Below are positions 35,040-46,444 of a stretch of 64,000 nucleotides of DNA, piece by piece. The stretch comes from Weissella oryzae SG25 (GTDB lineage: Bacteria; Bacillota; Bacilli; Lactobacillales; Lactobacillaceae). Position 1 is the stretch's first letter. Each line of letters starts with the position of its first letter. The stretch covers positions 1-64,000 of the forward strand of contig NZ_DF820486.1 in assembly GCF_000691805.2 (NCBI RefSeq), in the 5' to 3' direction. The translations under genes and the position numbers were made by a program. The notes beneath the pieces were generated by a model. It was not told where the DNA came from. It made no database searches and saw only the letters and a list, made by a program, of their open reading frames with translations.

Positions 35040-36884
35040 TTATACGTCACGGTCTTGCCAATTCGTATTTAAAAAGCTATTCAGCACTCGATTATTCATA
35101 TCACGGATATGAATTCGTATCTTTTGAGCATAGGTCAAATTTTGTGGATCATTAATTACCATATCCCTTACCAAGGGCATATCGTCACTAATTAATGCAT
35201 CAACACCATAAATACGCATTCTTTGGACCGTATCAGCATCATCAACATCCCATGCGAAAACTTGCTTTCCCTGTTCTTGTGCATCAAACACAAAACTTTC
35301 ATCTAAACTAGAGACTTCCATTGAAAATGCATTGGCACTAATCATTGGCACTCCTAAAATATTAAAGGGCATGATATAACTAGTAGTCGTTTTGGGCAGT
35401 TGCTTACGCGCTTCTTTTGTAACTTCTAAACTCAAAGAATGAATCATCGCTTTATTAGCAACAACTTGTTTTCCATACTGCTTTATAAAATTGTCTGTCA
35501 CTGCTTTAGCATCTTGACCTTGATTTACTTTAATTTCAATTAATAACTTTTGATGTAATTTATCAGCTGTATTGAAGTATTCCGTAAAGCCAGGCAACTT
35601 AGCATGATAGCCATTTTCACTTAATGGTAGATTAACTAAATCACGATAGTCTTTACTCTCAACCTTCCAATTTTTATTTGCTAAGGTTTGTAGATTATCA
35701 TCATGCATCACCACAAATTTCTTATCCTTGCTTTGCCGGATATCCATTTCAACATAATCAGGATGATAATTTTTACTGGTAAATTTTAGCGCTGGAATCG
35801 TATTTTGTACACCATGATTATTAGTTAAGCCGCGGTGTGAAATTAACATAGGTTTAGCTAATTGCTTTGGTTGTAAATAGAGATAATTCTCTAAAAACAC
35901 CCCAAGGACAAATACTCCAAGAAAGAGTACTGTCACTATCCAGCCGAAAATTCTGGCTAGGATACGAAAACGGCGGAAAGGTGGTAGCTTAATTGCTTCT
36001 GGTAGTACTGCTTGTTCGTCTAAAAGCTGGATTATTACAAAAAAGATTAACACTAGCAACAAAATTAACTGAATCATGCCTACCAGTTGAACCAAAGACA
36101 AATTAATGACCGCACTAGCTAGAGCAAGGTGCGCAAAGTGTGTGTCAACATAACCTTGAATTGCGACCAAGCCGGTTGAAAAGGCTACAAAAATCACAAC
36201 TAAGACCGCAACTAACAGCAATAATTGCCAGAAGAAGCTCCAAAACCGTCTGCTTGTTAATTGCCAACTTTGCTTAAGAGCATAACGTAAACGTGATTTT
36301 TTTAAAATAACTAACGGTAAGACTAAAATCCAACGCCAGGCTAGATAAATACTAGCCAAGGTCACCAATAAATAAATAATTTTAAAAAGCCAAGGGCCAG
36401 TAATCACCACACTCATAATAAAGCTAGGAATTCTGATTCTTGAAATAAAATCAAGATTCCCCGCAAATCCACTTAGCGGTAAAATCACTAAGAAATAAAC
36501 AATAAAGAAACCAATTGTTGATAGCCGAATTTGTTTTAACCGTCCGATTACTAAAAACATTAGTTGGCGAAAAGTGACACTTTGCTTTTTAGCAACAAAA
36601 TATGCCAAAAAAACTAAAAAGCTAAATTCAATATAAACAAAAATTAACATTATAAGTACTACCAAAACTAGGGCGATGGTCGTCCAAATATGTTTGGTTA
36701 AAATATTAATAACATCGTCAACTGAGATTGTATTTATATGTTCATTTGCTAATATTCGATTAGTTAAAGCAATTAAAGCTGGTGTGACCAAAGCAATCAC
36801 TAATATATGAAATAACAGTATTGGCTTAATATATTGCCGGCTCGTCCCCAAAAAAGTCCGCAAATTCTTTAAATATTTTTTCAT
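35040..36884 (-). CDS. Membrane-anchored glycerophosphodiester phosphodiesterase
   Basis: A 614-residue protein. Residues 1-335 hold about eight membrane helices of the glycerophosphoryl diester phosphodiesterase membrane domain. The rest is a GDPD TIM barrel on the outside or membrane face: ISHRGLTNNHGVQNTIPAL (catalytic His-Arg, near 350), YVEMDIRQSKDKKFVVMHDD with E, D and second His, LLIEIKVN, and a closing VFAWDVDD and GVDALISDDMP. It should split glycerophosphodiesters or polyglycerolphosphate such as lipoteichoic-acid parts. Monocistronic by spacing. Specificity unproven. Confidence 0.88.
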   Translation of the reverse strand: MKKYLKNLRTFLGTSRQYIKPILLFHILVIALVTPALIALTNRILANEHINTISVDDVINILTKHIWTTIALVLVVLIMLIFVYIEFSFLVFLAYFVAKKQSVTFRQLMFLVIGRLKQIRLSTIGFFIVYFLVILPLSGFAGNLDFISRIRIPSFIMSVVITGPWLFKIIYLLVTLASIYLAWRWILVLPLVILKKSRLRYALKQSWQLTSRRFWSFFWQLLLLVAVLVVIFVAFSTGLVAIQGYVDTHFAHLALASAVINLSLVQLVGMIQLILLLVLIFFVIIQLLDEQAVLPEAIKLPPFRRFRILARIFGWIVTVLFLGVFVLGVFLENYLYLQPKQLAKPMLISHRGLTNNHGVQNTIPALKFTSKNYHPDYVEMDIRQSKDKKFVVMHDDNLQTLANKNWKVESKDYRDLVNLPLSENGYHAKLPGFTEYFNTADKLHQKLLIEIKVNQGQDAKAVTDNFIKQYGKQVVANKAMIHSLSLEVTKEARKQLPKTTTSYIMPFNILGVPMISANAFSMEVSSLDESFVFDAQEQGKQVFAWDVDDADTVQRMRIYGVDALISDDMPLVRDMVINDPQNLTYAQKIRIHIRDMNNRVLNSFLNTNWQDRDV

Positions 36885-36971
36885 CCCTAACCCCTTAAGT
36901 TTACTTGTATTAATTTTATCATTTTCAAAACTTAATGGGTAAATTGCTAATAATATTTATTTGCGCAAAAC

Positions 36972-37006
36972 AAAAAGGGCTAACTGAATCAACAGTTAGC
37001 CCTTTT
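36972..37006 (-). terminator. Terminator of rpsA
   Basis: Perfect minus-strand stem AAAAGGGCTAACTG/CAGTTAGCCCTTTT with a short loop and T-run. Confidence 0.9.
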
Positions 37007-37057
37007 AAACTAAATCAGGCTTGCACCAAATCTAGTAAGCACAGTAATGCGCTTTTA

Positions 37058-38314
37058 TTAACGGAAGTCCTTTAGGATGTCACCAAAGGCGTCACCCAAA
37101 GTTGCAGAACCTTCTTCGTCTTGTGTTGAGTAGTTCATAGGAGCTGACTCTTGACGTGGACGACGGTTGCGACGTGGACGGTCGTTGTTGCTGTTATTGT
37201 TGTTGTTTGAACGCTCTGAACGCTCTTCGCGTGCAGGAGCTTCTTCCAAAGCCTTGATTGACAATGACAAACGTTGCTTGTCAGGGTTTACTTCCAAAAC
37301 CTTAACCTTAACCTTGTCACCGGCCTTCAAAACGTCTGATGGGTTATCGACGTGCTTGTGTGAGATTTGTGAAACGTGCACCAAACCTTCAACACCTGGG
37401 AACACTTCAACGAAAGCACCGAAATCAACGACACGCTTTACAGTACCTTCGATAACTGCACCTTCAGGAGCTTCAGTTGCTGCTGCTTCCCAAGGTCCTG
37501 GTTGTGTTGCCTTGATTGACAATGAGATACGCTCTTTTTCAGCGTCCAAACCAAGAACCTTAACCTTAACTTCTTCACCAACAGACAATACATCTGATGG
37601 TTGTGAAACGCGTTCGTGTGAGATTTCAGATACATGGACCAATCCGTCAACTCCACCAAGGTCGATGAAGGCACCGAAGTTAGTCATACGGGCAACCTTA
37701 CCCTCGACAACATCTCCAACAGCCAATTCGTTAAAGACGCGGGTCAAAGCTGCTGCGCGCTCCTCATTCAAAACATCACGGCGTGACAAAATCAAACGAC
37801 TGTCAGCTGCGTTGATTTCAATAATCTTTGCACGAATAGTTTGTCCCTTGTATTGGTTCAAATCTTGCACAAAACGGTTTTCAATCATTGAAGCAGGTAC
37901 GAAGCCACGTACACCTTCAACATCGACAACCAAACCACCCTTAACAACTTGTGTTACTGGGGCTTCTACAATGTCATCGACATTGTGCTTGCTTGCGATT
38001 TCTTCCCAAGCACGACGAGCCTCAAGGCGACGCTTTGACAATAGGTATGATCCACCTTCTTTGTCAGAACCGATAGTTGATACAACTACCAAATCCAAAA
38101 CGTCTCCAACCTTGACCAAATCGTTAACGTTAGCATCACGATCAGCTGTCAATTCGCGTGAAGGAATTACACCTTCAACACCGGCACCTTCGATACCTAC
38201 GATAACTTGACGGGCGTCATCAATGGCCAAAACTTCACCCTTAACGACATCACCAACTTTAACTTCGGCTACGCTGTCAAGAGCTGCCAATAGCTCGTTG
38301 TTCTCTTCGTTCAT
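37058..38314 (-). CDS. rpsA: 30S ribosomal protein S1 (four S1 domains)
   Basis: A 418-residue protein with four S1 RNA-binding repeats (about 15-85, 105-170, 190-260, 275-350), for example [32 protein letters not shown] and its near-copy [27 protein letters not shown] in part. The tail is an Asn/Arg-rich low-complexity stretch (about 360-390) and an acidic end. This short four-repeat form is usual in Firmicutes; it helps mRNA binding. It lies 98 bases downstream of cmk, as in relatives. Strong AGGAGG site. Codon choice is biased as in highly expressed genes. Confidence 0.93.
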   Translation of the reverse strand: MNEENNELLAALDSVAEVKVGDVVKGEVLAIDDARQVIVGIEGAGVEGVIPSRELTADRDANVNDLVKVGDVLDLVVVSTIGSDKEGGSYLLSKRRLEARRAWEEIASKHNVDDIVEAPVTQVVKGGLVVDVEGVRGFVPASMIENRFVQDLNQYKGQTIRAKIIEINAADSRLILSRRDVLNEERAAALTRVFNELAVGDVVEGKVARMTNFGAFIDLGGVDGLVHVSEISHERVSQPSDVLSVGEEVKVKVLGLDAEKERISLSIKATQPGPWEAAATEAPEGAVIEGTVKRVVDFGAFVEVFPGVEGLVHVSQISHKHVDNPSDVLKAGDKVKVKVLEVNPDKQRLSLSIKALEEAPAREERSERSNNNNNSNNDRPRRNRRPRQESAPMNYSTQDEEGSATLGDAFGDILKDFR

Positions 38315-38412
38315 TACAATATATCCTCCTGGTCACACGACTCTAGCAACAATTATACTAAAAAGTCCGCATAATTACTAGCGATTTTTGTGACTTTGTT
38401 TAAGTTTTTCTA

Positions 38413-39084
38413 TTATTTTAAAGCAGTTGCAATAATTGCCTCAACTGCGGCCACAACTTCTTGGATTGTTAACCCAGTTGTATCTAATTCAATTGCATCT
38501 GCCGCCTTTTTTAAAGGTGATACCGCCCGATGTGAATCAAGGTAATCACGTTTAGCAATGGCCGCTTCTAAATCAGCCAAGCTACTTGTCTGCATCCCCT
38601 TAGCTTGGTTTTCTTTATAGCGGCGTTCTGCGCGTTCTGCGACCGAAGCAATCAAAAAAATCTTAACTTGGGCTTGTGGTAGAACCGTAGTCCCAATATC
38701 ACGGCCATCCATCACAACATTATCCTTGCTGGCAATCGTTTGTTGTAATTCAGTCATCACTGTCCGCACTGCCGCATAGGCAGAAACCAATGACACATTT
38801 TCAGTGACCTTTGTTGACCGAATTGCTGCTGTAATCTCTTGCCCATTTAAAAAGACTTTTTGGACTGGCTCGCCGGGTGCAAAGGTAATATCAATGTTAG
38901 GCAAAAGCTTAGTGATGGCTTGTTCATCATTAAGATCAAGCTGGGTTTCTAACGCTGCCAAAGTTACCGCCCGATACATTGCTCCTGTATCTACATAAAC
39001 ATAATTTAAATTTGCCGCCACGATTTTCGCAATTGTTGATTTACCAGCCGAAGCTGGGCCATCAATTGCAATTTGCATTGTCAT
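38413..39084 (-). CDS. cmk: Cytidylate kinase
   Basis: A 223-residue kinase phosphorylating CMP and dCMP. P-loop [13 protein letters not shown] (about 7-19), [31 protein letters not shown] (near 103) and [10 protein letters not shown] are all present. The ATG at 39084 follows GAGGGAAAT; longer readings have no ribosome site. Adjacent to rpsA as usual. Confidence 0.95.
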   Translation of the reverse strand: MTMQIAIDGPASAGKSTIAKIVAANLNYVYVDTGAMYRAVTLAALETQLDLNDEQAITKLLPNIDITFAPGEPVQKVFLNGQEITAAIRSTKVTENVSLVSAYAAVRTVMTELQQTIASKDNVVMDGRDIGTTVLPQAQVKIFLIASVAERAERRYKENQAKGMQTSSLADLEAAIAKRDYLDSHRAVSPLKKAADAIELDTTGLTIQEVVAAVEAIIATALK

Positions 39085-39128
39085 AATTAATTTCCCTCGT
39101 CCTTTTAATGAATGTGCCAATTTACAAA

Positions 39129-39163
39129 GAAAAACCGAATAAAGCCGTAAGCGGTTCTATTCG
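39129..39163 (-). terminator. Terminator after the LysM protein gene
   Basis: Minus-strand GCCGAATA..CCG/CGG..TATTCGGT stem followed by five T. Confidence 0.75.
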
Positions 39164-39171
39164 GCCTCTGC

Positions 39172-39726
39172 CTACTTAATTTTTAGCTCTTGCCCATAAT
39201 ATTGGGAATAGTTAGTCGCTGTTAGTCCCGGATTAAGCGCATATAATGCTTCTGGCGTTGTACCGTTATCACGAGCAAAGCTATACAAAGTCCCACTGGC
39301 AAACTTAGCCGTCGCATTAGCTGACGAGCTTGATGCCGCAGCCGCTGATGAACTTGCGGCTGCGGCTGATGAGCTTGAGGCTGCTTTGGCTGCAGCCACT
39401 GAGCTCTCTGAAGCAGCCTTTTTTGAAGCAGATTTGGCTGCGGCAGCTTTAGAACTTGATGCCGCAATATCAACTTTAGATGTCTTTGTGGTTGAACTTT
39501 GTGATAACGCTGCTACACCAGTTGAATCATTATTTGGCTGGTTTAGCTCTTGTAAGTACTTATAGACCGGAATAAAAGATAAGGCGATTATAATCGCCAC
39601 TAAAATTCCAACAATCATACTCACACGTTGTGAACGGCGCCGGGTTTGCGAACGTGAATATCGCTGAGTCGGTTGGTCGTCAAAAGATGCCTCCCAAGGC
39701 TTTGATTGGTTATCTTTTTCTGTCAT
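39172..39726 (-). CDS. Membrane-anchored LysM surface protein
   Basis: A 184-residue protein: cytosolic basic N-terminus with an Arg-rich RSQTRRRSQR stretch, one membrane helix (about 34-56), a long Ser/Ala-rich spacer (about 80-140, pure A and S in places) and a C-terminal LysM peptidoglycan-binding repeat (LYSFARDNGTTPEALYALNPG). It is like the SAG1386/EF1546 surface-associated proteins, which also lie near cmk and recQ. The ATG at 39726 follows GGGGAGATC. Likely sits in the membrane with the LysM in the wall; role unknown. Confidence 0.82.
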   Translation of the reverse strand: MTEKDNQSKPWEASFDDQPTQRYSRSQTRRRSQRVSMIVGILVAIIIALSFIPVYKYLQELNQPNNDSTGVAALSQSSTTKTSKVDIAASSSKAAAAKSASKKAASESSVAAAKAASSSSAAAASSSAAAASSSSANATAKFASGTLYSFARDNGTTPEALYALNPGLTATNYSQYYGQELKIK

Positions 39727-39824
39727 CTTTGATCTCCCCACGTTCAGTCTGCTTTTTCTAACTCTAATATCATTATGATAATTTAGCACATTTCATCCAC
39801 AAATAAAACTACTCACTGGTTTTT

Positions 39825-41282
39825 TTAATCTAAATTAAATAGTTTTGCCATTTTAACCGACCAATTCAGTTTACTTTGGGGATTAGGCCCTATTTTGTCT
39901 GGCTGTGCTAATAAAAACTTGGCTAAAGCCTCACTTTGGCTACCGGAACTTTCATTCGTTGCACTAAGTTTGGATAAATCAACCTGACTAAACGTTTTAA
40001 GTAAAGTCTGCCGTAAATTCATCGTTGCTTTTGCATAATCAACCATTTCTTTGAGCGCTTGGAGCTTCTCAATCCGTCGTTTCTCAAAAATTAGCGCTGT
40101 TTGTGCTAAATCATACCCTTGTTCCTGATAACTAGTCACAACCCGTACTAACTGTGGATCCAACTGCTTAAGGTCAACTTTATCTGTATAAATTAGTTCC
40201 AATTGCTGTGTGCTTGGCAGACTACGCTCAATTAAATTTTTTTGTAAATATTCATCACCAGCCGCATATAATAAAATTGCTAAAGCCGCTTGACCATCAC
40301 GGCCAGCCCGGCCAAACTCTTGTAAGTAATTCGGTAAATCCGCACTTAACTGATAGTGAATCACATAGCGAATATCTGCTTTATCGATTCCCATCCCAAA
40401 AGCTGAAGTTGCCACAATTAAATTAAGCTTCCCCAACATAAACTGCTGCTGAATTTTATAACGTGTAAGGTAATCCATTCCCGCATGGTAAGCCATTACC
40501 CCGGTTTTGCCAGTGGCTTGCAAGGCAGCTGCTAATTGATTAGCAAGGCGCCGACTACTGACATAGATAATTCCTGGACCAGCTAACTGTCTGATTAGAG
40601 TCAACAGACGGGTTCGTTTACTATCCTCATCGACGAATTGTTCAGTATGTAAATGAATATTGGGACGATCAGCGGCTTGCTGATAAACAAACCAACTTTC
40701 TTGCTCTTTTAGGGTGAAGATTTCCTGGACTGCCGTCAACATCTTAGGTGTTGCCGTGGCCGTCAGTAATAACAACTGTGGTCGTTGTAACTGCTGGTGA
40801 ATTGCTGGTAACTTGAGATATTCAGGTCTAAAATCTGGTCCCCAGCTAATGATTGTATGGGCCTCATCAATGACAAATAAATTAATGGTTAATTGCTTTA
40901 ACCGCTTTAATACCGGCGCTTGGCTCAACATTTCTGGTGAGATGAATAAAAAGCGGTAGTGATTTAACTGTGATATAACCAACTGCCGTTCTTGCCCAAC
41001 TAAAGCCGAATTAAGCGCAACTGCCCGCGTTTCGCCTAAATAATTTAACCGTGCTACTTGGTCTTGCATCAAAGATAATAATGGCGTAACAATAATTGTC
41101 AAACCGGGTCGAAGGCGACCCAACATTTGATAAATCAAAGTCTTGCCGCCACCAGTTGGTAACACCGCCAAGGCCGATTTAGCCATCAAAATCGCTTCGA
41201 TTACTTCTGCTTGACCAGGTCGAAAGGTCGTAAAACCAAATTCTTTCACCAAAGCTGCTTTTAAATCTATTGAATCAATCAT
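39825..41282 (-). CDS. recQ: RecQ-family DNA helicase (short RecS-like form)
   Basis: A 485-residue superfamily 2 helicase. Motif 0/I FRPGQAEVIEAI and LPTGGGKTLIYQ, motif Ia VTPLLSLMQDQV, motif II DEAH, motif III LTATATPKM, motif V ATSAFGMGIDKADIRYVIHY, and motif VI QEFGRAGRDG are all clear. It ends shortly after the helicase core and lacks HRDC, like B. subtilis RecS. It overlaps the HTH gene upstream by 4 bases; in Bacillus recS is likewise next to ypbB. Confidence 0.92.
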   Translation of the reverse strand: MIDSIDLKAALVKEFGFTTFRPGQAEVIEAILMAKSALAVLPTGGGKTLIYQMLGRLRPGLTIIVTPLLSLMQDQVARLNYLGETRAVALNSALVGQERQLVISQLNHYRFLFISPEMLSQAPVLKRLKQLTINLFVIDEAHTIISWGPDFRPEYLKLPAIHQQLQRPQLLLLTATATPKMLTAVQEIFTLKEQESWFVYQQAADRPNIHLHTEQFVDEDSKRTRLLTLIRQLAGPGIIYVSSRRLANQLAAALQATGKTGVMAYHAGMDYLTRYKIQQQFMLGKLNLIVATSAFGMGIDKADIRYVIHYQLSADLPNYLQEFGRAGRDGQAALAILLYAAGDEYLQKNLIERSLPSTQQLELIYTDKVDLKQLDPQLVRVVTSYQEQGYDLAQTALIFEKRRIEKLQALKEMVDYAKATMNLRQTLLKTFSQVDLSKLSATNESSGSQSEALAKFLLAQPDKIGPNPQSKLNWSVKMAKLFNLD

Positions 41283-42331
41283 TTAAAAGCCTCCTTCGTC
41301 TTTTGAATTGAATATAAGCGGAAATAAAAAAACTCCATTGGATTCGCACTCTGGCGAACAGCTTTAAACTGCCACTGATCAATGTTCCCCTGTAAATGAG
41401 TTGCAAAATAGGTTAGTATGCCCTCATCTAAAAAACGCTGATAGGGAAAAGCTGATACATCCAGTAAAATAGCCGCTGTTAATAGATGCTCTCGCACCGT
41501 CCCAATCTTAATGCGCCGATAACTGGCAATATTTTCCAAGGTCAACCCTTGCTCAAAAGCGCGTAGGGTCTGCATAACTGGCGCTGGTAGTGGTGCTTTA
41601 ACTGCAATTGACTGCCACAATTTTTGAATGGGGCTGTTATTATCGAATGCTCTTTGTCGTAAATAGGCCGACCAAGCTAAATAACAATTCCACTGCCAGA
41701 CTTTGAAATCAAACTGGTTCCAAGTGGCTGGCAAAGTTAATTGTGCCTGTACCTCGCCTGGATCAGCATGACCAATCCAAGTTGCTGCAAAATTGTCCGC
41801 CTGCTGACTAGGCAAGGTCTTTAAAAAGCTTTCCAGGTCAGCAATCCACGCTTCTGTTAATCCCTGGCCCCGTACCTGATAATACCAACGACGGACCAAA
41901 AACATTAATTGTGGTCCAACCTGCAAGGGGTAATACTGCTTATTTTTGTAACTTAATTCTGACACAATTTGATTTGCTAATAAAAAGCTGTCCTGCCAAG
42001 CAGATAAGTTAATACTACCTAACTCAGCTAAATGTTCTGGAATCACATGTTGGCTACGATAATTTTGTTGGGCTGCCACCCCCTTGGCTGTTAATAATAA
42101 TTGCCCGGCCGAGTCAGTCTCTAACCAAGCTTTTTGCAAAAATGTCTCAATCGTCTGGCTGTATTCATCCTCAGTCAGGTTAGGTAAAAAGCCAATATAA
42201 TCCAACAATTGATACCTTAAACCACCATATAACGTCGAAACCGTGGTTATATTCTTTAATAAACCAAAAATCACTCTGCTCCGACGGGCTTGCTCCGCGG
42301 AAAACAAAGTGATTAAGAAATCATTGTCCAT
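41279..42331 (-). CDS. YpbB-like helix-turn-helix protein linked to recQ
   Basis: A 350-residue soluble protein. A C-terminal segment (about 262-300, FEQGLTLENIASYRRIKIGTVREHLL) is the helix-turn-helix found in helicase-associated YpbB proteins. The rest is helical without a recognised domain. It overlaps recQ by 4 bases, so the two are translated together and probably act together in repair, but this is inferred from synteny only. Confidence 0.75.
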   Translation of the reverse strand: MDNDFLITLFSAEQARRSRVIFGLLKNITTVSTLYGGLRYQLLDYIGFLPNLTEDEYSQTIETFLQKAWLETDSAGQLLLTAKGVAAQQNYRSQHVIPEHLAELGSINLSAWQDSFLLANQIVSELSYKNKQYYPLQVGPQLMFLVRRWYYQVRGQGLTEAWIADLESFLKTLPSQQADNFAATWIGHADPGEVQAQLTLPATWNQFDFKVWQWNCYLAWSAYLRQRAFDNNSPIQKLWQSIAVKAPLPAPVMQTLRAFEQGLTLENIASYRRIKIGTVREHLLTAAILLDVSAFPYQRFLDEGILTYFATHLQGNIDQWQFKAVRQSANPMEFFYFRLYSIQKTKEAFK

Positions 42332-42387
42332 GGCTAGCTCCTAGTTTTCTTACCAGTGTAGCACAGACAAATTATGATGGATAATTG

Positions 42388-42972
42388 TTATTTTACCAAT
42401 TCTTTGGCCGTTCTTTTAATAAATGGCTGTAAAGCAAAATATACTACCCCCGTTGCTAGGCCTAAAATTAGACCCTGCACCAGATTAAAAGGTATAACCA
42501 TATAGAGGAGATAATTGGCCAAGCCAATCATCTTGTTAATATCAAAATTAGCAAAGGCCGCATAAAGTGGTACTGCATAGACATAATTTAAAATGACCAT
42601 TACTGTGGTTAATGCCAAGCTAGCAAAGAATACGCTAATCGTATAGCGCCGAATTGAGAAATTCTTTGCTCCTCTAACGCCCATATAAACCACGGTCAAA
42701 AAAACCCCCATTGCAATTATATTCATCGGTAAACCAATATAATCAGAAACTCCTTGATTGGCTAATAGCAATTTTAAAATTGTCCGAATTAACAAAATCA
42801 AATAGCCACTTCTTAAATCTAATAAGAAAGCACCTAATAAAATCGGTACAATTGAAAAATCAATTTTCAAAAAAGCGGCCCCCGGAATCAACGGGAAGGT
42901 TGGGAAAATCATTAACCCAAAAGCAATAACTGACAACAGTGAAATCACTGTTAAACGACGTGTAGAACTCAT
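42388..42972 (-). CDS. ribU: Riboflavin ECF transporter S component RibU
   Basis: A 194-residue membrane protein with about six helices. The N-terminus (TVISLLSVIAFGLMIFPTFPLIPGAAFLKIDFSIVP in part) contains the LKIDFS motif typical of RibU, which binds riboflavin. It works with the shared EcfAA'T module, encoded elsewhere. An FMN riboswitch upstream of the start confirms the vitamin B2 assignment. The stop lies 57 bases before the HTH gene. Confidence 0.93.
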   Translation of the reverse strand: MSSTRRLTVISLLSVIAFGLMIFPTFPLIPGAAFLKIDFSIVPILLGAFLLDLRSGYLILLIRTILKLLLANQGVSDYIGLPMNIIAMGVFLTVVYMGVRGAKNFSIRRYTISVFFASLALTTVMVILNYVYAVPLYAAFANFDINKMIGLANYLLYMVIPFNLVQGLILGLATGVVYFALQPFIKRTAKELVK

Positions 42973-43057
42973 AAAATTTTACCGCTAACTTAAACCGTCA
43001 AAAAAAGCCTTTCTTGTATCAGGGCGACACAAAAAAGACGGCTAGTTAGACTATCCT

Positions 43058-43179
43058 TTTCTTCTTCATACCAGACTATACTGTCGGTCTTGGAATCTCA
43101 CCAAATCGATCGCTATGCGAGTCGTGGACTACTGCCTACACAGATTACCACCGGTCGGGAATTGCACCCTGCCCTGAAG
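43058..43179 (-). promoter_or_regulatory. FMN riboswitch (RFN element)
   Basis: Minus strand. The conserved 5' block CTTCAGGGCAGGGTGCAATT, then CCCGACCGGTGGT, then AGTCCACGA, then GGTGAGATTCCAAGACCGAC and AGTATAGTCTGGTATGAA, match the RFN consensus in order. Downstream, GCCGTC is followed by six T (43031-43040), a possible terminator of the expression platform. It precedes ribU by about 85 bases and should shut ribU off when FMN is high. Confidence 0.93.
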
Positions 43180-43244
43180 TATTAAATTTTACGTCTTAAT
43201 TATAGAACAATTTGCTAACTTTTTTCAAGTCTATTCTTTTGTAC

Positions 43245-43280
43245 AAAAAAAGTGTCCTAGTTTACCACTAGACCACTTTT
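43245..43280 (-). terminator. Terminator of frr
   Basis: Minus-strand AAAAAGTGGTCTAGT/ACTAGGACACTTTTT stem with small mismatches and a seven-T run. Confidence 0.85.
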
Positions 43281-43298
43281 TACATAAAGAACCCAAAC

Positions 43299-43859
43299 TT
43301 AGATTGTTAGGAGTTCCTTTTCTTTTTCAGCAGCGATTGCATCAAGTTCTTTGACTGCGCCATCAGTTGCCTTTTGAATATCATCTTCTAATTTGTGAGC
43401 TTCATCTTCACTCAACTCACTATTTTTCAAAGCTTTTTTCGTTTCATCCATCGCATCACGACGAATATTACGAACAGCGACCTTAGCTTGTTCAGCCTCA
43501 CCCTTAACTTCTTTGGCAAGGTTTTTACGCGTTTCCTCTGTTAATGCTGGAATAACTAGGCGAATAACAGATCCGTCATTGGCTGGCGTTAGTCCCAAAT
43601 CAGAAGCAAAAATAGCTTGTTCGATATTTTTTAGCGCTGAACGATCAAAAGGGGTAATCAATAGTACCCGAGCTTCAGGAACCGTCACTGACGCTAATTG
43701 ATTCAATGGTGTGTCTGCCCCATAATATTCTGCCGTAATATTACGCAAAATTGATGGATTAGCTACGCCAGCCCGAATATTTCCAAGGTTACGACGTAAA
43801 ACATCGCCAGCCTTAGTCATCTTCTCTTTAGCATTATTAAGAATTGAATTATTAGCCAT
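43299..43859 (-). CDS. frr: Ribosome recycling factor
   Basis: A 186-residue three-helix and hinge protein that splits post-termination ribosomes with EF-G. Marks: [23 protein letters not shown] (near 25-47, in parts), [30 protein letters not shown] and [12 protein letters not shown]. The ATG at 43859 is used; a GTG directly before it is in frame. Starts 3 bases after the pyrH stop. Confidence 0.96.
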   Translation of the reverse strand: MANNSILNNAKEKMTKAGDVLRRNLGNIRAGVANPSILRNITAEYYGADTPLNQLASVTVPEARVLLITPFDRSALKNIEQAIFASDLGLTPANDGSVIRLVIPALTEETRKNLAKEVKGEAEQAKVAVRNIRRDAMDETKKALKNSELSEDEAHKLEDDIQKATDGAVKELDAIAAEKEKELLTI

Positions 43860-43862
43860 CAC

Positions 43863-44588
<726 letters not shown>

Positions 44589-44601
44589 TTATAAGCCTCA
44601 A

Positions 44602-45480
44602 TTAGTTGATTTGACTCATAACTTCAGCAGCAAAGTCAACTTCTGCCTTTTCAATACCTTCACCAACTTCGTAGCGAACGAATGAAACTACTGAACCATG
44701 GTTAGCTTCAACATATTGTGCAACAGTTTCCTTGCCATCACCTTTAACAAATGGTTGGTCAACTAGTGAAATGTCAGCCAAGAACTTGTTCAAACGACCT
44801 TCAACCATCTTCTCTTTGATGTTTTCTGGCTTACCAGCAAGGTCTTCTGAGTTCATTTGAACTTCCTTCTCGTGAGCTAATACATCAGCTGGTACTTGCT
44901 CGCGTGAAACAAATTGTGGTGCAATCGCAGCGACGTGCATTGCGATGTCCTTGGCAGTTGATTCATCAGCACCGTCCACCAATACAAGTGATGAAATCCG
45001 ACCACCCATATGTGAGTAAGCGCCGAAGCTTTGACCAGCTTGCTTCTCAAGAATTTGGAAGCGACGTAGTGTAATCTTCTCACCAGTGATTTGCGTAGTG
45101 TGAATAATCAATTCATTCAATGTTTGGTCAGCTGAAACTTCCAAAGCCAAAGCAGCTTCGACGTCAGCTGGCTTAAATTCAACGATTGCATTTGCAACAG
45201 CATGCAACAATTCGTTAAATTCTGCATTTCCAGCCACGAAATCAGTTTGTGAGTTAAGCTCAACAATTGCCGCAAAGTCTCCCTTAACAGCAACATATGT
45301 CATTCCCTCAGCGGCGATAGTGTCAGCCTTCTTAGCGGCTTTTGCCATCCCTTTTTCGCGCAAAATATCAATGGCCTTATCCATGTCACCTTCAGTTTCA
45401 ACCAAAGCCTTCTTGGCATCCATCATTCCAACGCCAGTCTTCTCACGTAATTCCTTAACTTGTGCTGCAGTAATAGCCAT
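44602..45480 (-). CDS. tsf: Elongation factor Ts
   Basis: A 292-residue nucleotide-exchange factor for EF-Tu. N-terminal UBA-like domain ([20 protein letters not shown]), the [10 protein letters not shown] motif (near 80) that contacts EF-Tu, and dimerisation segments ([29 protein letters not shown]). It has its own gap of 173 bases to rpsB with a terminator in between, so a separate promoter is likely. Confidence 0.97.
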   Translation of the reverse strand: MAITAAQVKELREKTGVGMMDAKKALVETEGDMDKAIDILREKGMAKAAKKADTIAAEGMTYVAVKGDFAAIVELNSQTDFVAGNAEFNELLHAVANAIVEFKPADVEAALALEVSADQTLNELIIHTTQITGEKITLRRFQILEKQAGQSFGAYSHMGGRISSLVLVDGADESTAKDIAMHVAAIAPQFVSREQVPADVLAHEKEVQMNSEDLAGKPENIKEKMVEGRLNKFLADISLVDQPFVKGDGKETVAQYVEANHGSVVSFVRYEVGEGIEKAEVDFAAEVMSQIN

Positions 45481-45603
45481 GTTGTTAAGTCTCCTTAAAA
45501 ATCTTATTAGTTATCTAAAATATTATACACAAATATTCGGCTTTTTCCTAGGTATGGGCGCCTTTATTTTATTTTCCAAACAAATCAGTGCGCAATGAAT
45601 GCA

Positions 45604-45638
45604 CAAAAAAAGCTGACTAGCTAATGTAGTCAGCTTTT
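45604..45638 (-). terminator. Terminator between rpsB and tsf
   Basis: Minus-strand AAAAGCTGACTA/TAGTCAGCTTTT stem with a T-run; possibly leaky, since the two genes are usually coexpressed. Confidence 0.85.
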
Positions 45639-45653
45639 AACCTGAAAAGAGGT

Positions 45654-46430
45654 TTAGTTGTTACCTTCAACAATTTCAGTTAATTCTTCAATTGATGCAG
45701 CCTTATCTGAACCTTCGTTATCAAAATCTTCAGCAGCAACAGCATCTTCACCTTGGTTTCCCTCGATGATTGCGTCAGCCATCTTTGCTGTGATCAAACG
45801 AACGGCACGAATAGCGTCATCATTTGATGGAATCTTAACATCGATTTGGTCAGGATCAGCATTAGTATCAACCATGGCAACGATAGGAATGTTCAACTTG
45901 TGTGCCTCTTGCACAGCAATTTGCTCCTTGTGAGGATCAACGATGAACATCAAGTCTGGAACCTTAGGCATATCAGCGATACCACCCAAGAACTTCTCCA
46001 ACTTCTCACGCTTCTTGTTCAAAAGCGCAACTTCCTTCTTTGGCAAACGGTCGAAAGTACCATCTTCAGCCATCGCACGCAACTCCTTCAAGTGCGCAAT
46101 ACGTTGTTGGATCGTTGACCAGTTAGTCAAAGTTCCACCCAACCAACGGTGGTTTACGAAGTACATGTTTGCACGTGTTGCTTCTTCAGCAATTGCATCT
46201 TGAGCTTGCTTCTTAGTACCAACGAACAATACGATAGCACCATCAGCAGCAGCGTCGCGAACATAGTTATAAGCTTGGTCAACCAACTTTACCGTCTTTT
46301 GCAAGTCGATAATGTAGATTCCGTTACGCTCAGTAAAGATGAATTCGTCCATCTTTGGGTTCCAACGACGTGTTTGGTGTCCAAAATGTACACCAGCTTC
46401 AAGCAATTGCTTCATTGAGATTACTGCCAT
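45654..46430 (-). CDS. rpsB: 30S ribosomal protein S2
   Basis: A 258-residue ribosomal protein from the start [19 protein letters not shown]; the longer frame up to 46502 is not used because GGAGGCAG sits at the right distance from the ATG at 46430. Marks: [37 protein letters not shown] and [13 protein letters not shown]. The tail past residue 225 is acidic. Codon bias fits high expression. A structured leader lies upstream. Confidence 0.97.
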   Translation of the reverse strand: MAVISMKQLLEAGVHFGHQTRRWNPKMDEFIFTERNGIYIIDLQKTVKLVDQAYNYVRDAAADGAIVLFVGTKKQAQDAIAEEATRANMYFVNHRWLGGTLTNWSTIQQRIAHLKELRAMAEDGTFDRLPKKEVALLNKKREKLEKFLGGIADMPKVPDLMFIVDPHKEQIAVQEAHKLNIPIVAMVDTNADPDQIDVKIPSNDDAIRAVRLITAKMADAIIEGNQGEDAVAAEDFDNEGSDKAASIEELTEIVEGNN

Positions 46431-46444
46431 GAGTATCTGCCTCC

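Noticed and set aside
37167..38210. Long plus-strand open frame (347 codons) opposite rpsA
   Set aside because: It is the antisense shadow of a gene with strong codon bias; the product is low-complexity Ser/Thr/Arg and has no ribosome site.
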